Source: Verrucomicrobia bacterium UBA3761 (GTDB taxonomy: Bacteria; Verrucomicrobiota; Kiritimatiellia; RFP12; UBA1067). From it: a stretch of 5,921 bases of DNA. Under the pieces are notes generated by a model. The model worked only from the letters and a program-made list of their open reading frames with translations, was not told the DNA's origin and did no database searches. Shown here in pieces: positions 5,879-5,921 of the stretch. A program made the translations under genes and the position numbers. Position 1 is the first letter of the stretch. Every line of letters begins with the position of its first letter. The stretch covers positions 320 to 6,240 of the forward strand of contig DFGB01000069.1 of the NCBI GenBank assembly GCA_002371135.1, written 5' to 3'.

Positions 5879-5921
5879 TAGCATTTAGCATTTTGCATCA
5901 CTACCATGCAATAGATTTTTA
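5879..5921 (+). repeat. Third copy (C) of the intergenic repeat, cut by the window edge
   Basis: This 43-nt stretch matches the reverse complement of 1395-1437 at 39 of 43 positions, including an unbroken 20-nt run through GCATCACTACC and ATGCAATAG. It contains a perfect 6-bp stem TTGCAT/ATGCAA (5893-5898 and 5906-5911) around CACTACC. It starts 23 nt upstream of the serpin start and points away from that gene, the same arrangement as arm A at the radical SAM gene. The CGCAGAG core and a second arm would be expected just beyond the window. Confidence 0.8.

Noticed and set aside
1..5921. tRNA or rRNA genes.
   Set aside because: No cloverleaf-like or rRNA-like segment was seen in the spacers.

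Overview
The window is 5.9 kb of bacterial chromosome. All four complete genes, and one gene fragment cut by the left edge, lie on the minus strand. Coding DNA is GC-rich and the spacers are AT-rich. Of the five starts, only the fragment's has a real Shine-Dalgarno sequence. All four visible stop codons are TAG. A plausible source is a Gram-negative PVC-type bacterium (Verrucomicrobiota/Kiritimatiellota-like, perhaps from a gut metagenome), based on the GyrB style, a secreted serpin, weak SD use and dispersed intergenic repeats. That placement is an inference; no rRNA or other decisive marker is present.

Layout in the direction of transcription (right to left). At the right edge, 5879-5921 is one copy of a dispersed intergenic repeat. 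Next is a secreted, cysteine-rich serpin-family protein (4708-5856). After 38 nt comes a full-length DNA gyrase subunit B gene, gyrB (2471-4669). Directly abutting or overlapping its stop is an unrecognised protein (1435-2463, possibly from 2493) with a paired-CxxC zinc-ribbon-like N-terminal half and an SH3b-like middle. Serpin, gyrB and this protein are spaced like an operon. No gyrA, recF, dnaN or dnaA is visible next to gyrB.

The 247-nt spacer 1188-1434 is largely a long imperfect inverted repeat: two 42-nt arms, 39 of 42 positions identical, around a 112-nt centre. The arm next to the unknown gene extends to that gene's stop codon, and this longer form matches the copy at the right edge. 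Beyond it lies a radical SAM/SPASM protein (189-1187). Its last codons overlap two tandem GC-rich hairpins, and it lacks the final SPASM cysteine. After a 149-nt spacer with a good extended -10 promoter and a strong SD, a new gene begins at position 39 and runs off the left edge. Only 13 of its codons are visible.

How the genes work together: GyrB is housekeeping (negative supercoiling with GyrA). The serpin would act outside the cytoplasm as a protease inhibitor or a non-inhibitory relative, so its place directly ahead of gyrB looks like transcriptional convenience rather than a pathway. The radical SAM/SPASM enzyme probably modifies a peptide or protein, but no substrate can be named from this window. 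The strongly signalled gene starting just downstream of it is one candidate to examine. The points most worth a second look are the dispersed inverted-repeat element, the atypical serpin, the radical SAM gene with hairpins at its end, and the unrecognised gyrB neighbour.
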